The notes below the pieces were generated by a model. The model ran no database searches. It was not told the origin of the DNA and saw only the letters and a list, made by a program, of their open reading frames with translations. This document shows, in pieces, positions 27,430 to 36,900 of a stretch of 64,000 bases of DNA. This stretch comes from Streptomyces sp. NBC_01669. GTDB lineage: Bacteria > Actinomycetota > Actinomycetes > Streptomycetales > Streptomycetaceae. Position numbers and translations under genes: made by a program. The stretch's first letter is position 1; the number at the start of each line of letters is the position of its first letter. The stretch is from positions 7,090,501 through 7,154,500 of the forward strand of contig NZ_JAPEQG010000001.1 in NCBI RefSeq assembly GCF_026339735.1, read 5' to 3'.

Positions 27430-28274
27430 AGCTCCCTAGCCACGCGCTCGATGAGCAGTGAGGACTCCTCGGTGTTGAGGGCCTGGGTCCGCAGCATTCC
27501 ACATCGCAACCAGAATTCGCTGACCTCATGACGATCAGACCTGACGTTCACGACGTCCTGAGCTTCCACGTACACACACTGCTTGTGGTCCCTCGTCTCC
27601 AGCAACACCATCGGGCCGTTGAGGCCGCTGTGCGCCGCCTGGGATGTCGGCATGATCTGGAGCTCCACGTTCCTCATGCGTGAGCGTTCCAACAATTTTT
27701 CCAACTGCTCCCTCCTCACCGCAGCACCACCCACATCGCGGTGAAGCGCCGACTCCTCGACGATGAACACGAACACCAGGGGCGGGTTCCTTCGAGTCAG
27801 CAGGGCTTGTCGGGCGAGACGGGCGGAGACTCGCTGTTCGACGGTCTCCTCATCCAGCGGTGGGAAATGGGCGTTGAGTAGCGTCTCGGCGTACGCCTCA
27901 GTCTGTAGTAACCCCAGGACGAGCAGCGGATCGTACGAGAAGCGGCTCACAGCCTCGGTTTCCAGCAGGGCCACGTCGCGGAAGAACCGGGGAAGCTTCG
28001 CCCGGTCCACCTCGCCCTGGAGGACTTCCAGGACGCCGCCCGCCGCCAGGATTCGCTCCGCGGCGACCGTGAACGCCTCCTTCGCAGGGCGTCGTCCCTG
28101 CTCGACCGAGGCGACCTGCTCCAAGGAGTAGCCGATGGCTTCCCCCAACGCCTGCTGGTTCAACTCGGCTCGCCTGCGCAGATGCTGGAGAAGCGTCCCG
28201 TACGCCACCCACACCCCTGGCAGTTCGCTGTCCTCCTTCGTCTTCGTCGCCCGGCCGTTCCGCGTATCCCGCAT
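27426..28274 (-). CDS. XRE-family regulator with DUF5753 domain (locus 2)
   Basis: A 282-aa WhiJ-like regulator with the helix-turn-helix RAELNQQALGEAIGYSLEQV and a DUF5753 domain (SRFSYDPLLVLGLLQTEAYA). I chose ATG 28274 (MRDTRNGRATKTKED) because it matches the paralogue's start and is preceded by GAGGG; the frame extends 16 codons further to 28,322. The gene is divergent from a HATPase-domain protein, and three 11-bp-spaced iterons lie between them at 28,356-28,386, a likely autoregulatory operator. Regulator, DUF397 and ATPase together are the classic AbaA-like trio of Streptomyces. Confidence 0.9.
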   Translation of the reverse strand: MRDTRNGRATKTKEDSELPGVWVAYGTLLQHLRRRAELNQQALGEAIGYSLEQVASVEQGRRPAKEAFTVAAERILAAGGVLEVLQGEVDRAKLPRFFRDVALLETEAVSRFSYDPLLVLGLLQTEAYAETLLNAHFPPLDEETVEQRVSARLARQALLTRRNPPLVFVFIVEESALHRDVGGAAVRREQLEKLLERSRMRNVELQIMPTSQAAHSGLNGPMVLLETRDHKQCVYVEAQDVVNVRSDRHEVSEFWLRCGMLRTQALNTEESSLLIERVAREL

Positions 28275-28355
28275 TGCCCTCACGCCCTTCCGGTCACCCC
28301 ACTGCGACTGGGCATGGTTCAACAGGAAGGGCTATTCCCGGGACACGGCCCCGGA

Positions 28356-28386
28356 CCCGTACAACGCCCGTACAAGCCCCGTACAA
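28356..28386. repeat. Three 9-bp iterons at 11-bp spacing (operator of locus 2)
   Basis: CCCGTACAA is repeated exactly at 28356, 28367 and 28378. One-turn spacing puts all three on the same DNA face, as expected for cooperative binding. It sits between the XRE regulator and the divergent ATPase gene, with partial CCGTACGA-like matches further right. Confidence 0.82.
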
Positions 28387-28481
28387 CCAAGGCCGGCACC
28401 CGCACCCCACCCCGTACGACCACCACCGCGTACGGCCATCACACCTGGTCAGCGCCACATCCACCCGCCCACGATGGCACG

Positions 28482-28958
28482 GTGAAGCACCAGGCGATCA
28501 CCCCCGAACCCCGCCCGACCGTGCCAGAGTTCAGCCTCCGCCTCAGCAGCACCGGACGAGGCGCCCGGCTGGCCCGCACGCTTGCCGTGCAGCAGCTCAC
28601 CGAGTGGTGCGGCATTCCGTACGACTCCGACCCGGTCCGGACCGTCGCCCTGATCACGGCCGAGCTGGCCTCCAACGCGATCACTCACGGCCACCTACTC
28701 GGCCGTGACTTCAGGCTGACGCTCCTCCTCCTGCCTCAGGCGGTCCGCATCGAGGTAACAGACACCCGCCCGGACCGCCTCCCGCCCCAGCCGCCACCGG
28801 GTCCCGTCCCCACCGACGCCGGCTCGGGCCGCGGTCTCCTCCTGATTGACGCCTACGCGAACCGCTGGGGCTGCACAGTCCGCGACGCCTACACCAAGAC
28901 GGTCTGGGCGGAAGTGACGCTCTCGCAGAGCTACGGGGACGGAGGCGGGCGCCGGTAG
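28482..28958 (+). CDS. ATP-binding (HATPase_c, anti-sigma-factor-like) protein
   Basis: A 158-aa protein of the RsbW/SpoIIAB-like HATPase fold. The N box is ALITAELASNAITHG (about residues 65-80), the G1 region is RIEVTDTRPD, and the G2-like segment is GSGRGLLLIDAYANRWG. GTG 28482 is the start that puts about 20 residues before the domain; upstream codons are proline-rich noise. In AbaA-like loci such ATPases accompany the XRE/DUF397 pair and may act as anti-sigma factors or kinases. Transcription diverges from the regulator across the iterons. Confidence 0.85.
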   Translation: MKHQAITPEPRPTVPEFSLRLSSTGRGARLARTLAVQQLTEWCGIPYDSDPVRTVALITAELASNAITHGHLLGRDFRLTLLLLPQAVRIEVTDTRPDRLPPQPPPGPVPTDAGSGRGLLLIDAYANRWGCTVRDAYTKTVWAEVTLSQSYGDGGGRR

Positions 28959-29330
28959 CCCTCTACAGGGCCCGTCACTCCTACGTCCAAATCCTCAACG
29001 CCCGGCCACGGCTCCCCGCCCGGCGTCGGACCACTCGCAGAGCGGTCCGGATCAGGAGGCCTTCGACTCCAGGTGGTAGGTCGTGTCGACCCAGAAACCG
29101 TTCGTGGCCCTGGCCTTGATCTCCAGTACGTACTGTCCGGGAGTCAGCGACGCGATGCCGCCCCAGATGCCCCATGCGTAGCGCTGGGTCAGCCCCGTCC
29201 TGAACGGCGCGGAGAACTCCTGCAGCGGCAACGGAATGCCGTTGAGCGATGCCGTGGCCTCTGCCACCGTCATAGACTGAGGGACCCTCGAGTACGACCT
29301 GGTGTGCTGCATATTGAGCACCGGGAAGAA

Positions 29331-30779
29331 CCCGGGTTCAAGGAGTCGTCGCAACACTTCCGTTTTGTGTTGATAGTAGATGACTGTTGAGAGTCTCGGA
29401 GGGTGTCCTCCAGCCCAGGGTTTTGCGGGGGCGGCCGTTGAGGGCAGCTGCGACGGCAGCGAGATCCTCGCGGGTGTGTCTGCTGAGGTCGGTGCCCTTC
29501 GGGAAGTACTGCCGTAGCAGCCCGTTGGTGTTCTCGTTCGTGCCGCGCTGCCAGGGGCTGTGCGGGTCGGCGAAGTAGATCTCCAGGCCGGTGTCGATGC
29601 GGAGTTCGGCGTGCTGCGCCATTTCCGAACCCTGGTCCCAGGTAAGGGACTTGCGTAGTTGGGCGGGTAGGCGGGTGATCGCTTCCGTCAGGGCGTCGCG
29701 TACGGCTGCGGCTCCGTGGCCGGCCAGTGGGGGGCCGTTCTTGGCCCGTGTGCCGTCGTGGCCGGGCATGGGCGGTAGGTGCAGCAGCATCGTGAACCTG
29801 CTGGTGCGTTCGACCAGGGTGCCGATCGCGGAGCTGTTGAGGCCGATGATGAGGTCGCCCTCCCAGTGGCCGGGGACAGCCCGGTCCTCCGCCTCGGCCG
29901 GCCGCTGACTGATCAGCACGTCCTCGGTGACGAACTTCTTTCCCCGGCCGGAGGTGCGAGCCCGGGGCACCCGCAGCGCACGGCCGGTGCGCAGGCAGGC
30001 GACCAGCTCGCGCTTGAGTGCTCCGCGGCCCTGGATGTAGAGGGCCTGGTAGATCGCCTCGTGAGAGATGCGCATGGACTCATCATCGGGGAAGTCGACC
30101 TTGAGCCGGTGGGAGATCTGCTGCGGACTCCACGAGTTGACCCAACGGCGGTCCTGGCGCCTCGGCTTGTTCCGTCCCTTCCACGGCGGTGCCGCAGGTC
30201 CCGGCGCCGGCATGCCGTCCGGGCGGTGGATCTCTCCGGCCAGGCGGTCCTGGACGTACTCGTGCAGCCGCTCGCTGCAGGCAAGTTTGGACGGCTTCGG
30301 CCGCCGCGCGGCCAGCTCGGCCTTCCACTGCGCGATCGACGCCCGGTAGGCGAGTTGTCCGCTGCGGGTGGCCGCATTGCGCCGCAGTTCCCGCGAAACA
30401 GTGGACGGGTGCCTGCCCAGCCGACGGGCGATCTCTCGGACCCCGGTGTTCTGAGCCTTCAGCACAGCGATCTCCTCGCGCTCTGCAAAGGAGAGATACC
30501 TGCCCGACACCGGGCCCAGCTCGATCGACGGCATACCGCCACGTTCCCGGAACCATCGCGAGCCGACCGGCCCCGACACGCCGCACGCGATCGCCGCGTC
30601 CTCGCTGGTCAGCCCGTCAGCGATCTTCTTCCAGAAGGCACGCTCCACATCCCGGCGGACCGGTGGCCTGCCCGGAGACCGCATCGCCGGGCGCCCCGTC
30701 ACCGCCGTCGTCCACCCTGCCGGTCGCCCCATCGGACACCTCCATGATCGAGGTGTTGCGACGACCGGTTGAATCCACC
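29331..30779 (-). mobile_element. IS30-family insertion sequence, about 1,449 bp
   Basis: Imperfect terminal inverted repeats share TTCAA-n3-GTCGTCGCAACAC at both ends. The element is flanked by GAA (29328-29330 and 30780-30782), a 3-bp duplication typical of IS30-family insertion. The boundaries are supported by in-frame restoration of the interrupted host gene. It carries one full-length transposase. Confidence 0.88.
29338..30732 (-). CDS. IS30-family transposase
   Basis: A 464-aa transposase. Two N-terminal helix-turn-helix regions (EDAAIACGVSGPVGSRWF, and GVREIARRLGRHPSTVSREL typical of IS30) are followed by the DDE core: Asp in GHWEGDLIIG, Asp in LTWDQGSEM and Glu in RGTNENTNGLLRQYFPKG. 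The C-terminus has the usual NGRPRKTLGWRTPSE motif. No frameshift or stop, so it is likely active. It fills almost the whole element, and its stop lies in the left terminal repeat. Confidence 0.95.
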   Translation of the reverse strand: MGRPAGWTTAVTGRPAMRSPGRPPVRRDVERAFWKKIADGLTSEDAAIACGVSGPVGSRWFRERGGMPSIELGPVSGRYLSFAEREEIAVLKAQNTGVREIARRLGRHPSTVSRELRRNAATRSGQLAYRASIAQWKAELAARRPKPSKLACSERLHEYVQDRLAGEIHRPDGMPAPGPAAPPWKGRNKPRRQDRRWVNSWSPQQISHRLKVDFPDDESMRISHEAIYQALYIQGRGALKRELVACLRTGRALRVPRARTSGRGKKFVTEDVLISQRPAEAEDRAVPGHWEGDLIIGLNSSAIGTLVERTSRFTMLLHLPPMPGHDGTRAKNGPPLAGHGAAAVRDALTEAITRLPAQLRKSLTWDQGSEMAQHAELRIDTGLEIYFADPHSPWQRGTNENTNGLLRQYFPKGTDLSRHTREDLAAVAAALNGRPRKTLGWRTPSETLNSHLLSTQNGSVATTP

Positions 30780-31016
30780 GAAGACCGGCCGGTCCGAGGG
30801 GATCGCGCAGCGCCGCACCACGCGGCCGCCGTATGTGCCGGCCAGGAACCAGAGGTCGTCCGGCTGGTTCCAGGCGGCGTGCTCGCCTGTTGTGTCCTTG
30901 ACCGGGCTGCGGTCGTCAGGGGCGGACAGGGCCCACTTCCACCACCGGCCCGCGAGCGCCCCGCCCTCTTCGTTGCTCAGCTTCCACGTACTGTCGACCG
31001 ATTCCGTACCACTCAT

Positions 31017-31365
31017 GACGCCCCTCCCGCGTGCAGCCCCTGGCTCGGGGCTCGTTTCGAACAAGCGGACAGTACCCGGGGCGGATGAAGGGCTCGGCGC
31101 CGGCCTCTGCGACTGGTTGCTTCGGTCCGTCGGGACAGATCTGCCGGAACTGCTCGGCATGGGCTTCGAGTTCGCGCAGGTCATCGACGGTCAGTTCACG
31201 GCCGCTCTTGGGATACGGCTTCATCGATACGGGTGGCATGCGCTCATCATCTCGGGATGTCTTGGTGTTCACACCCTGTCAATTCGTCACTCCTACCTTC
31301 CGGAAGCGTGCGACCCCGCCGCCGACCGGTTGCGGGCAAGTCACCACCTCCCCCTGGAGTGACAC
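31017..31365. other. Intergenic region between the interrupted gene and the PhoX-like gene
   Basis: About 350 bases. It contains the ribosome site of the interrupted gene at the left and a PHO-box-like pair at 31,267-31,288. An open frame starting near 31,239 on the minus strand (MPPVSMKPYPKSGREL) is not convincing. Confidence 0.4.
31267..31288 (+). promoter_or_regulatory. PHO-box-like direct repeat upstream of the PhoX-like gene
   Basis: Two adjacent 11-base units, GTTCACACCCT and GTCAATTCGTC, weakly match the Streptomyces PhoP direct-repeat pattern (GTTCACC-type). The position about 80-100 bases before a phosphatase-like gene makes phosphate control plausible; the second unit is poor. Confidence 0.3.
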
Positions 31366-32526
31366 GTGGAACGTCGCAATTTCCTTCGTGGAGCGGTCAT
31401 CGGCGGTTCGGTCGCGGCCTTCGGCGGAACCCTGATGCACGGCGCCGCCTACGCGGCCCCGGCTCAGCCCGGTTCCGGACCCTACGGGGCACTGGGCGGC
31501 GCGGACACCAACGGCATACAGCTGCCTGCCGGGTTCACCAGCAGGGTCATCGCCCGGTCCGGCCAGAAGGTCGGCTCCACCAACTACACCTGGCACAACG
31601 CCCCCGACGGCGGCGCCTGCTTCGCCGACGGCACCGGCTGGATCTACGTCTCCAACTCGGAGATCAACCCCTCCGGTGGCGCGAGCGCGGTCAAGTTCTC
31701 CTCGACCGGCGTGACCATCGGCGCGTACCGGATCCTCTCCAGCACCCGGCAGAACTGCGCGGGTGGCGCCACCCCGTGGAACACCTGGCTCTCCTGCGAG
31801 GAGGTCAGCCTCGGGTACGTGTACGAGACCGACCCGTGGGGTGTGAACGCGGCCGTCCGCCGGGACGCGATGGGCAAGTTCAAGCACGAGGCGGCTGCGG
31901 CCGACCCGGTCCGCAAGGTGATCTACCTGACCGAGGACGAGACCAACGGCTGCTTCTACCGTTTCATCCCGACGACCTGGGGCAACCTGTCCGCCGGCAC
32001 GCTCCAGGTGCTGAAGGCCGGCACCGCCACCTCCGGCTCGTTCACCTGGGCGACCGTGCCGGACCCGGACGGCGCCCCGACCGTGACCCGTGACCAGGTC
32101 TCCGGTGCCAAGCGATTCAACGGCGGTGAGGGCTGCCACTACTCGAACGACACCGTCTGGTTCACCACCAAGGGCGACAACCGCGTCTGGCAGGTCAACC
32201 TGGCCACGAACACCTATGAACTCGCCTACGACGACTCGCTGGTGGTGGGCGGCGGTGCCCCGCTGACCGGTGTCGACAATGTCACCGGCTCCTCCTCCGG
32301 TGACCTGTTCGTCGCCGAGGACGGCGGCAACATGGAGATCTGCATCATCACGCCCGACGACGTGGTGGCTCCCTTCCTGCGGATCACCGGCCAGTCCGCC
32401 TCCGAGATCACCGGACCGGCCTTCTCGCCCGACGGCAAGCGGCTGTACTTCTCCAGCCAGCGCGGTACGACCGGCAGCTCGTCCGCCGGTATCACGTACG
32501 AGGTGACCGGTCCCTTCCGGGCGTAG
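31366..32526 (+). CDS. PhoX/DUF839-family Tat-exported protein
   Basis: A 386-aa secreted protein. The N-terminus RRNFLRGAVIGGSVAAFGG is a twin-arginine signal, cleaved probably after AYA. The mature part is a beta-propeller-like DUF839/PhoX region with landmarks WNTWLSCEEVS, YLTEDETNGCFYRF, GDNRVWQV and FVAEDGGNMEI. PhoX enzymes are calcium/iron phosphatases; this member is shorter than classical PhoX, so the activity is not certain. GTG 31366 has GGAG 7 bases upstream. A hairpin terminator follows. Monocistronic. Confidence 0.85.
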   Translation: MERRNFLRGAVIGGSVAAFGGTLMHGAAYAAPAQPGSGPYGALGGADTNGIQLPAGFTSRVIARSGQKVGSTNYTWHNAPDGGACFADGTGWIYVSNSEINPSGGASAVKFSSTGVTIGAYRILSSTRQNCAGGATPWNTWLSCEEVSLGYVYETDPWGVNAAVRRDAMGKFKHEAAAADPVRKVIYLTEDETNGCFYRFIPTTWGNLSAGTLQVLKAGTATSGSFTWATVPDPDGAPTVTRDQVSGAKRFNGGEGCHYSNDTVWFTTKGDNRVWQVNLATNTYELAYDDSLVVGGGAPLTGVDNVTGSSSGDLFVAEDGGNMEICIITPDDVVAPFLRITGQSASEITGPAFSPDGKRLYFSSQRGTTGSSSAGITYEVTGPFRA

Positions 32527-32536
32527 GCACCTCCGG

Positions 32537-32569
32537 CTGGGCGCTGCCACTCAACAGGGCGGCGCCCAG
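32537..32569. terminator. Hairpin terminator between the PhoX-like and lipoprotein genes
   Basis: Arms CTGGGCGC and GCGCCCAG with further inner pairing lie between convergent stops at 32,526 and 32,616. Confidence 0.7.
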
Positions 32570-32615
32570 TCCGCCCTCCGGCAGGGGCCCGGCCGGTCGA
32601 CGTGATCCGGCGAGG

Positions 32616-33494
32616 TCAGCCGGCCCAGACCGCGGCTTCGTCGGCCGGGACGGTGGTGGCGAGCTTCAGCTCCTTGCGGGCGGCGACCGTCTTGCCCGGG
32701 TCGATACCGGCGAAGGCCTGGTCGTAGGCGAGGTAGAAGGCGTCCGTGTCACCGGCCGAGGCGGCCTTTTCCCACGCACCGGCGGTCTCCTCCAGCCGTG
32801 CACGGAGCTTGGCGGTCTCCGGCTGCTGAATGCTCTTCAGAGCCTTGAGGTGGGTGCCGAGCGCGGCGGTAACGGCTTTGGCCTGCTTCTTGTAGCCGGC
32901 GAAGTCGTCCTCGACCTGCTCTGCTTCGGGCTGGTTCGTCCCGAGGGCCTCGTAGACGGCGCTCGAACCCTTCAGGTACGCGAGCTGGTCGGCGTTCAGG
33001 GGCTTGCTCTTCAACGAACCGGAGAATGTGCCCGCTGCCTTGGTGTACGTGCAGCTCACGGCCCGATCGCCCGTCGCCCAGCTCTCCTTGGTGGGGGAGT
33101 AGTAGTAGACGTCGACGCCCTTGGGCAGGGCCCAGGTGTCGGGGGTGAACTTTTGCGCCTCGGCCGGGCATCGTTCGTCGGCGATCTGCGCGGTTCGGTC
33201 CGCACCGGGGTACGCCGACTGCCCGTCGATCTTGAACTCGCCGATGACTTGGCCCTCGTGCGGTTCCTCGCACGGCACGACCTCGACGCTGAACTCCTCG
33301 CTCTTGGGCGCCCCGTTGTTCGGGTTGTAGCAGTCGCCGGTCGCGAGCGAGAAGACCGATCGCTGGCGAACCACCTTCTTGGCGCCGGCCTTTGCGCTGT
33401 CGAGGGTTTCGGAGCACCCCACCGCTCCGACCGAGATCAGGGCTACGACAGCGGATATACCGCGCAGGGAACGGGACGTGACACCGAGAGACAT
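32616..33494 (-). CDS. Lipoprotein with septum-formation-type domain
   Basis: A 292-aa exported lipoprotein. The signal ends in the lipobox ISVGAVGC at about residue 27. The segment SVFSLATGDCYNPNNG... VEVVPCEEPHEGQVIGEF ... ERCPAEAQ is the cysteine pattern of the actinobacterial Septum_form domain. The C-terminal 110 residues are helical and alanine/lysine-rich, possibly spanning the cell wall. It probably acts at the outer membrane face in cell-wall or septation functions; evidence for that is family-level only. Its promoter lies in the 418-base region that also carries island element C. Confidence 0.78.
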   Translation of the reverse strand: MSLGVTSRSLRGISAVVALISVGAVGCSETLDSAKAGAKKVVRQRSVFSLATGDCYNPNNGAPKSEEFSVEVVPCEEPHEGQVIGEFKIDGQSAYPGADRTAQIADERCPAEAQKFTPDTWALPKGVDVYYYSPTKESWATGDRAVSCTYTKAAGTFSGSLKSKPLNADQLAYLKGSSAVYEALGTNQPEAEQVEDDFAGYKKQAKAVTAALGTHLKALKSIQQPETAKLRARLEETAGAWEKAASAGDTDAFYLAYDQAFAGIDPGKTVAARKELKLATTVPADEAAVWAG

Positions 33495-33912
33495 GACGTA
33501 GGCATCCTCAAACGGAACGGTTGCGAACAGGTGTGCGCATCGTATGGCATGTCAGTGACAGCGCTGTGTGCAGGCACCTGGGTGCACCGGCGGTGGTTGT
33601 GCAGGTGATATCCGGACGCGTTGTCGTCCGGCACTCAAGGGTGGCCGAGAAGTGCCGGATGAGATTGTGAACTCAGTCAATGACTGACATGCTTGAGGTG
33701 GTGGCAGCTTCAGAAGGGTGCCGTGTTCGCGACTGTCGCCGTGCAGAAGGCCGGCCCACGCGTGACCTGATCCGCGTTCAACAGGGGGCGGGAGTCCGGC
33801 TCGGGGCAAGGCTCCGACTCGCCGTGATGAAACGGGTCCTGATGGCCATTCGGCGTGGCGTACGTACACCCGGTGCGGCGTTCCGCCGGACGGAGCCAGG
33901 GAGGGGCAGCAG
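33495..33912. other. Divergent intergenic region at the left edge of the right half-island
   Basis: No convincing gene in about 420 bases. It carries island element copy C (33666-33680). A 10-bp inverted repeat, GCATGTCAGT (33547-33556) and ACTGACATGC (33683-33692), brackets 126 bases. A 78-codon frame from 33,680 has no support. Confidence 0.5.
33666..33680 (+). promoter_or_regulatory. Island element, copy C (upstream of the HelD-like gene)
   Basis: TGTGAACTCAGTCAA differs at one position from the copies upstream of drmA and of the ParB-like operon. It lies 230 bases before the HelD-like start. A ACATGCT follows it, resembling the ACATGTT and CTATGTT that follow the other two + strand copies. 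Confidence 0.7.
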
Positions 33913-36900
33913 ATGAACACCATCGCTCGTAACCAGGTCATTGCAGAGGAGCAGAAGGCCGTCGACCGGGCGTACGACTGCTATACCGCGCGCCTCGCAG
34001 AGATGACCGGGACGTCGGCCGCCCAGGCCGCGGCCAGCGGCAAGGACGGTATCGCCAACCGGCTCGACGTCGTGAAGAAGGCCGAGGCGTACGGGGGACT
34101 GGGCGAGGAGTCCCTGGTGATCGCCCGTGTCGACGCGCCGGAAGATCCGGGCGAGGAGCCCCGCCCCTGGTACGTGGGCCGCCGTGCCGTATCCGATGTC
34201 CGGACCCGCGACACCGTCGTTGTGCTGTGGACCAGCCCGCTGGCCACGAAGTGGTTCGAGGCGCAGCCGCACACGCCGGGCGACGTCGTCCTGCGGCGGC
34301 AACTACGCTGTGCACAGAAGGTCGTTGAGGACTACTTCGACGACATCACCTCGGCGACTCCCGTACCCGTCGGCCCTGTGCTGGAAACCGTCCCGGAACC
34401 GCGGCCCGCCGCGGACGACGCGATCACGGCGGAGCCCGCCACCGCCGACGAGGCCGAGGCGGAAGCACCGCCCCGAGCCGCGAAGCAGCCGGAATCCAGC
34501 GAGCGCGGAAGACGCACATCGGCCCACACGCCCGCCGACGTAGCCCGGTTCCAGCGCCGCAAGCCCCTCCAGCCGGACGACTTCCTGCTCCGCGAGCTCC
34601 AGCGTTCGCGCAGCGGCCGCATGCGGGACATTGTCGAGACCATCCGCCGTGACCAGATGGACCTGGTCACGGGTTCACCCTCCGACATCCTCGTCGTGCA
34701 GGGCGGCCCGGGTACGGGCAAGTCCGCCGTCGGTCTGCACCGCGTGACCTGGCTCGTCAACAACGACCACTTCAAGGCGCAGGACATCCTCGTCATCGGC
34801 CCGCACCAGCGGTTCCTCGACTACGTCGGCCAGGTCCTGCCCACCCTCGGCACCCGCGATGTCAACGCCGTCCAGCTCTCCCGCCTGTGGGACGGCGAGA
34901 TCCTCGGCACCGACACTCCGCGGGCACGGCTGGTGAAGTCCGACGAGCGCATGGCGGCCGTCCTGCGGCGCCGCGTCGAGCACGAGTGCCGCCCCGAGGC
35001 CCTCGACGGCCACCTCACCCCACCCTCCTTCGAGGACGACGAACCGGCGTTCACCGTCACCGCCGGCAGCACGACCCTGCGCGTCCCGCGCTCGGAGGTC
35101 CGCGCCCTTCTTGATGAGGCGCGCGACGGTGACGGCTCCTACCGCGAGCGCCGCGACCGCTTCCGCAGCCTGCTCGTCGACCGGCTCCTGCGGGAACTCG
35201 TCGCCCTCGCCCCGCGTCGCGGCGCGGACGGCACGATCCGCCGCAGCCTGGAACGCAACCGCCGGGTGGAGCGCCTCCTCGAGCGTGTCTGGCCCTCGCC
35301 GGGCGCCCGGGAGGCCCTGCGCAGCCTCTACGACTCGCCCGACCTCCTGCGGGCCTGCGCCGACGGCATCCTCGACGAGGAGGAGCAGGCCGCCCTGCAC
35401 CGTCCCCGGGCCGACAAGGCCGAGGACGACCCCTGGACCCTGGACGACCGCGTCTGCCTGGAAGAACTCCGTTACCTCATCACGGGCGAGACGACGCGGC
35501 GCTACGGTCACATCGTCGTCGACGAGGCCCAGGACCTCACCCCCATGCAGGCCCGCGCCCTGCGCCGTCGCGTCGCGAGGGGCGGCTCGATGACCGTCCT
35601 CGGTGATCTCGCCCAGGCCACCGGCCCTTATCCGTACGCCGGGTGGGACCGCTTGGGGGCGCTGCTGTCCGACCATGGCGACTGGCGCGTCGCAGAGCTG
35701 ACCACCAGCTACCGCGTACCCGCCGAGATCATGGAGTTCGTCGCGCCCCTGGCCCGTGCGGTCGCCCCCTCGCTGCCTTACCCGCGAGCCGTGCGCGAGG
35801 CCGGCGCGGACGCCGTACGGACGATCGTGACCGAGCCGTGGAAGCTGCTCGGCGACACCGTCGCCCAGGCCGTTCGCCTCGTCGGCACCAGCGACGGGCG
35901 CACGCTGCGATCCGTGGCCGTCATCGTTCCCGACGACTCCGGCTGGCTCGACGAGATCGGCCGCCACCTGGACGAGGCCGACGGCATCACCGAACAGGAA
36001 CGCGAGGCGGTCTCCGTCCTGGCCGCCGCCCAGGCCAAGGGCATGGAGTACGACCACGTCCTCGTCGTCGAGCCCACCACCATTGCCGATCGCGGCCCGT
36101 CCGGCCTGCGCCAGCTCTACATCGCGCTGACCCGCAGCACCCAGAGCCTGACCGTCCTGCACACCGCGCCGCTTCCCAAGGCTCTGACGGACACCGACGG
36201 CGCCACGGAGCAGACGCTCGCCGGCATCGACGCCGACTCCGGCATTGCACCGGTGACGGAGGGAGACATCCCGGAGATCGGCACCGACATCCGGGTCCGG
36301 GTGATCGGCCACACCACCGGTGGCAACTACAAGGTCGAGGCCGTCTCACCCGCCACGGACCGCCCGCTGCTCATGGCCGTGCGCCACGGCTCCACTCCCC
36401 CCGCCGCCGGGGTGGAGCTGGACGCCTGGGTGCTCCGCCACGCCTCCAGCGTCAGCTTCGTCACGGTCGACGAGCGCGGCCGCCGGCCCATCTCGCCGAC
36501 CATGGCCACGCGGTACGCGGACGCGCTCGGCGTCGTCGAGGAACTGGCCGGCGGGAACGTCCCGGACGACGTCCGCGCCCGGCTCTCGGAGCTCAAGGGC
36601 ATGGCCAACCGCTGCCTGCGTCTGGACCAGCACGACTGGCTGGACGTCTGGCGCGTACTCGGCTCCCCGGACAGGACCCGCCTGAACCTGCTGCGGGATC
36701 TGGCGGCCAACGCCAACCGTGCGTCGGCCTCCGGCACAGCGGACCTGGACCGGTTCCGGGCCGAGCTGGAGCGCAGCGGCTGGGCCGAAGACCTGGCCGA
36801 GGCGCGGCGGACCATCGAGCGGCGCATCGGCGCCGCAGTCGACCCGGCGACGGCGAGCGAGCAGGACCGTGCATTTTCCGCGCCGCGGTCCGAGACGCCC

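Larger units (their letters stand above)
29052..31016 (-). pseudogene. Gene of unknown function split by an IS30-family insertion
   Basis: The 5' part (31016 to 30780, ATG after GGGAGGGG) encodes MSGTESVDSTWKLSNEEG and on to SDRPVF. The 3' part (29330 to 29052) encodes FFPVLNMQHTRS to HLESKAS. Removing the element and one copy of the GAA target repeat rejoins them in frame as RPVFFPVLN, giving a protein of roughly 170 aa. The segment GRWWKWALSAPDDRSPV and the NQPDDLWFLAGTYGG motif recur in a family of uncharacterised bacterial proteins I recall but cannot name. The host gene is inactivated, and both halves still look undamaged, so the insertion is recent. Confidence 0.85.

Noticed and set aside
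30916-31239. Minus-strand frame with MKPYPKSGRELTVDDLRELE
   Set aside because: The first 35 residues look protein-like, but the rest does not, and it overlaps the start of the interrupted gene; a decayed gene fragment remains possible.
33547-33692. 10-bp inverted repeat GCATGTCAGT/ACTGACATGC spanning 126 bases
   Set aside because: Expected by chance at a few percent in a region of this size; kept only as a note.
33680-33916. 78-codon frame starting at element C
   Set aside because: No ribosome site, arginine-rich composition, and overlap with the HelD-like start.
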